From: Methanocorpusculum sp.
GTDB lineage: Archaea > Halobacteriota > Methanomicrobia > Methanomicrobiales > Methanocorpusculaceae
DNA length: 13,589 nucleotides
Reading direction: 5' to 3'
Assembly: GCA_017555685.1 (NCBI GenBank)
Contig: JAFZFW010000068.1
Span: 1 to 13,589, forward strand
Both the position numbers and the translations under genes were made by a program. Below, piece after piece: positions 13,342 to 13,589 of this stretch. The notes beneath the pieces are model-generated. The model saw only the letters and a list, made by a program, of their open reading frames with translations, searched no databases and was not told the origin of the DNA. Position 1 is the stretch's first letter. Each line of letters opens with the position of its first letter.

Positions 13342-13589
13342 TTAGAAGAGCGGGAGCTTCTTCTGGGAGAAGGTTGCAACCGCTAAGTAGAGTGCGATTA
13401 CTGCAGGCAGTCCGTTGACGATGACTGCAAGGACAGTGATTCCTGCGCCAATAGCGACAGGTCCGATGAAGTAGCTGATTCCGTAGATGATAAACATCAG
13501 TCCCGGAAGGATGCGGGATTCGGTTCTGAGAACTGCGAAGATTCCAAGGACGATGAAGAGGATTCCAAGGATAAACTCGAAGCTGTCGC
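13342..13589 (-). CDS. Small membrane protein, C-terminal part (start outside the window)
   Basis: An open frame enters from the right edge and ends at TAA (13344-13342), giving 81 residues. The translation reads DSFEFILGILFIVLGIFAVL, then RTESRILPGLMFIIYGISYF, and ends ATFSQKKLPLF. It is strongly hydrophobic, with about three membrane segments (FEFILGILFIVLGIFAVL; LPGLMFIIYGISYFIG; and a long one over VAIGAGITVLAVIVNGLPAV and IALYLAVA). No family is recognised; the start codon and N-terminus are not visible. It is judged coding by the clean frame to the edge, consistent codon use and the T7 terminator. It is convergent with the second synthetase. Confidence 0.65.
   Translation of the reverse strand, partial: DSFEFILGILFIVLGIFAVLRTESRILPGLMFIIYGISYFIGPVAIGAGITVLAVIVNGLPAVIALYLAVATFSQKKLPLF

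Noticed and set aside
1..13589. CRISPR array, insertion sequence, integrase or phage genes
   Set aside because: No regularly spaced direct repeats and no transposase, integrase or phage-like protein were seen in any frame.

Overview
The window looks like chromosomal DNA of a methanogenic euryarchaeon, most likely of the order Methanomicrobiales (Methanocorpusculum-like; the genus is an inference from overall gene style, not proven). The signs are: an archaeal RNA polymerase operon rpoH-rpoB2-rpoB1-rpoA1 with the B subunit split in two; tRNA genes without encoded CCA; an archaeal DRG-type GTPase with a TGS domain; TATA boxes about 25-30 nt ahead of several start codons that lack a Shine-Dalgarno sequence (leaderless style); and plain oligo-T terminators.

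Layout. Positions 1-3885 (minus strand) hold the RNA polymerase operon: rpoH, rpoB2, rpoB1 and the first 52 codons of rpoA1, tightly packed. Positions 4098-4447 (minus) hold tRNA-Lys(UUU) and tRNA-Glu(CUC). From 4582 (plus) comes the DRG GTPase. Positions 5884-7103 (minus) hold a two-gene operon of a small cysteine-rich protein and an ArsP/DUF318-type permease. A CxC-type ArsR repressor is transcribed divergently (7197-7532, plus). Their 93-bp shared control region holds two operator-like inverted repeats of identical architecture, one on each promoter. Positions 7533-7845 are gene-free and contain two inverted copies of a dispersed GC-rich palindromic repeat, also present behind the DRG gene and, degenerate, near 13290.

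Positions 7846-13229 (plus) hold two clearly paralogous AMP-forming acyl-CoA synthetases. They flank a compact unit of a 77-aa unknown protein, a 270-aa unknown archaeal protein and endonuclease IV (nfo), joined by 4-nt and 1-nt stop/start overlaps. The window ends with the C-terminal part of a small membrane protein on the minus strand, convergent with the second synthetase.

How it works together. The left third is core transcription and translation machinery. The middle is a self-contained metalloid-response module: repressor, permease and small thiol protein, each carrying a CxC pair. The right part couples acyl-CoA activation with a small operon containing an abasic-site repair enzyme and two proteins of unknown function. 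No CRISPR array, transposase, integrase or phage gene was seen. The most novel-looking items are the dispersed palindrome family, the paired operators, the cysteine-rich partner of the permease, and the unknown gene pair fused by overlap to nfo.
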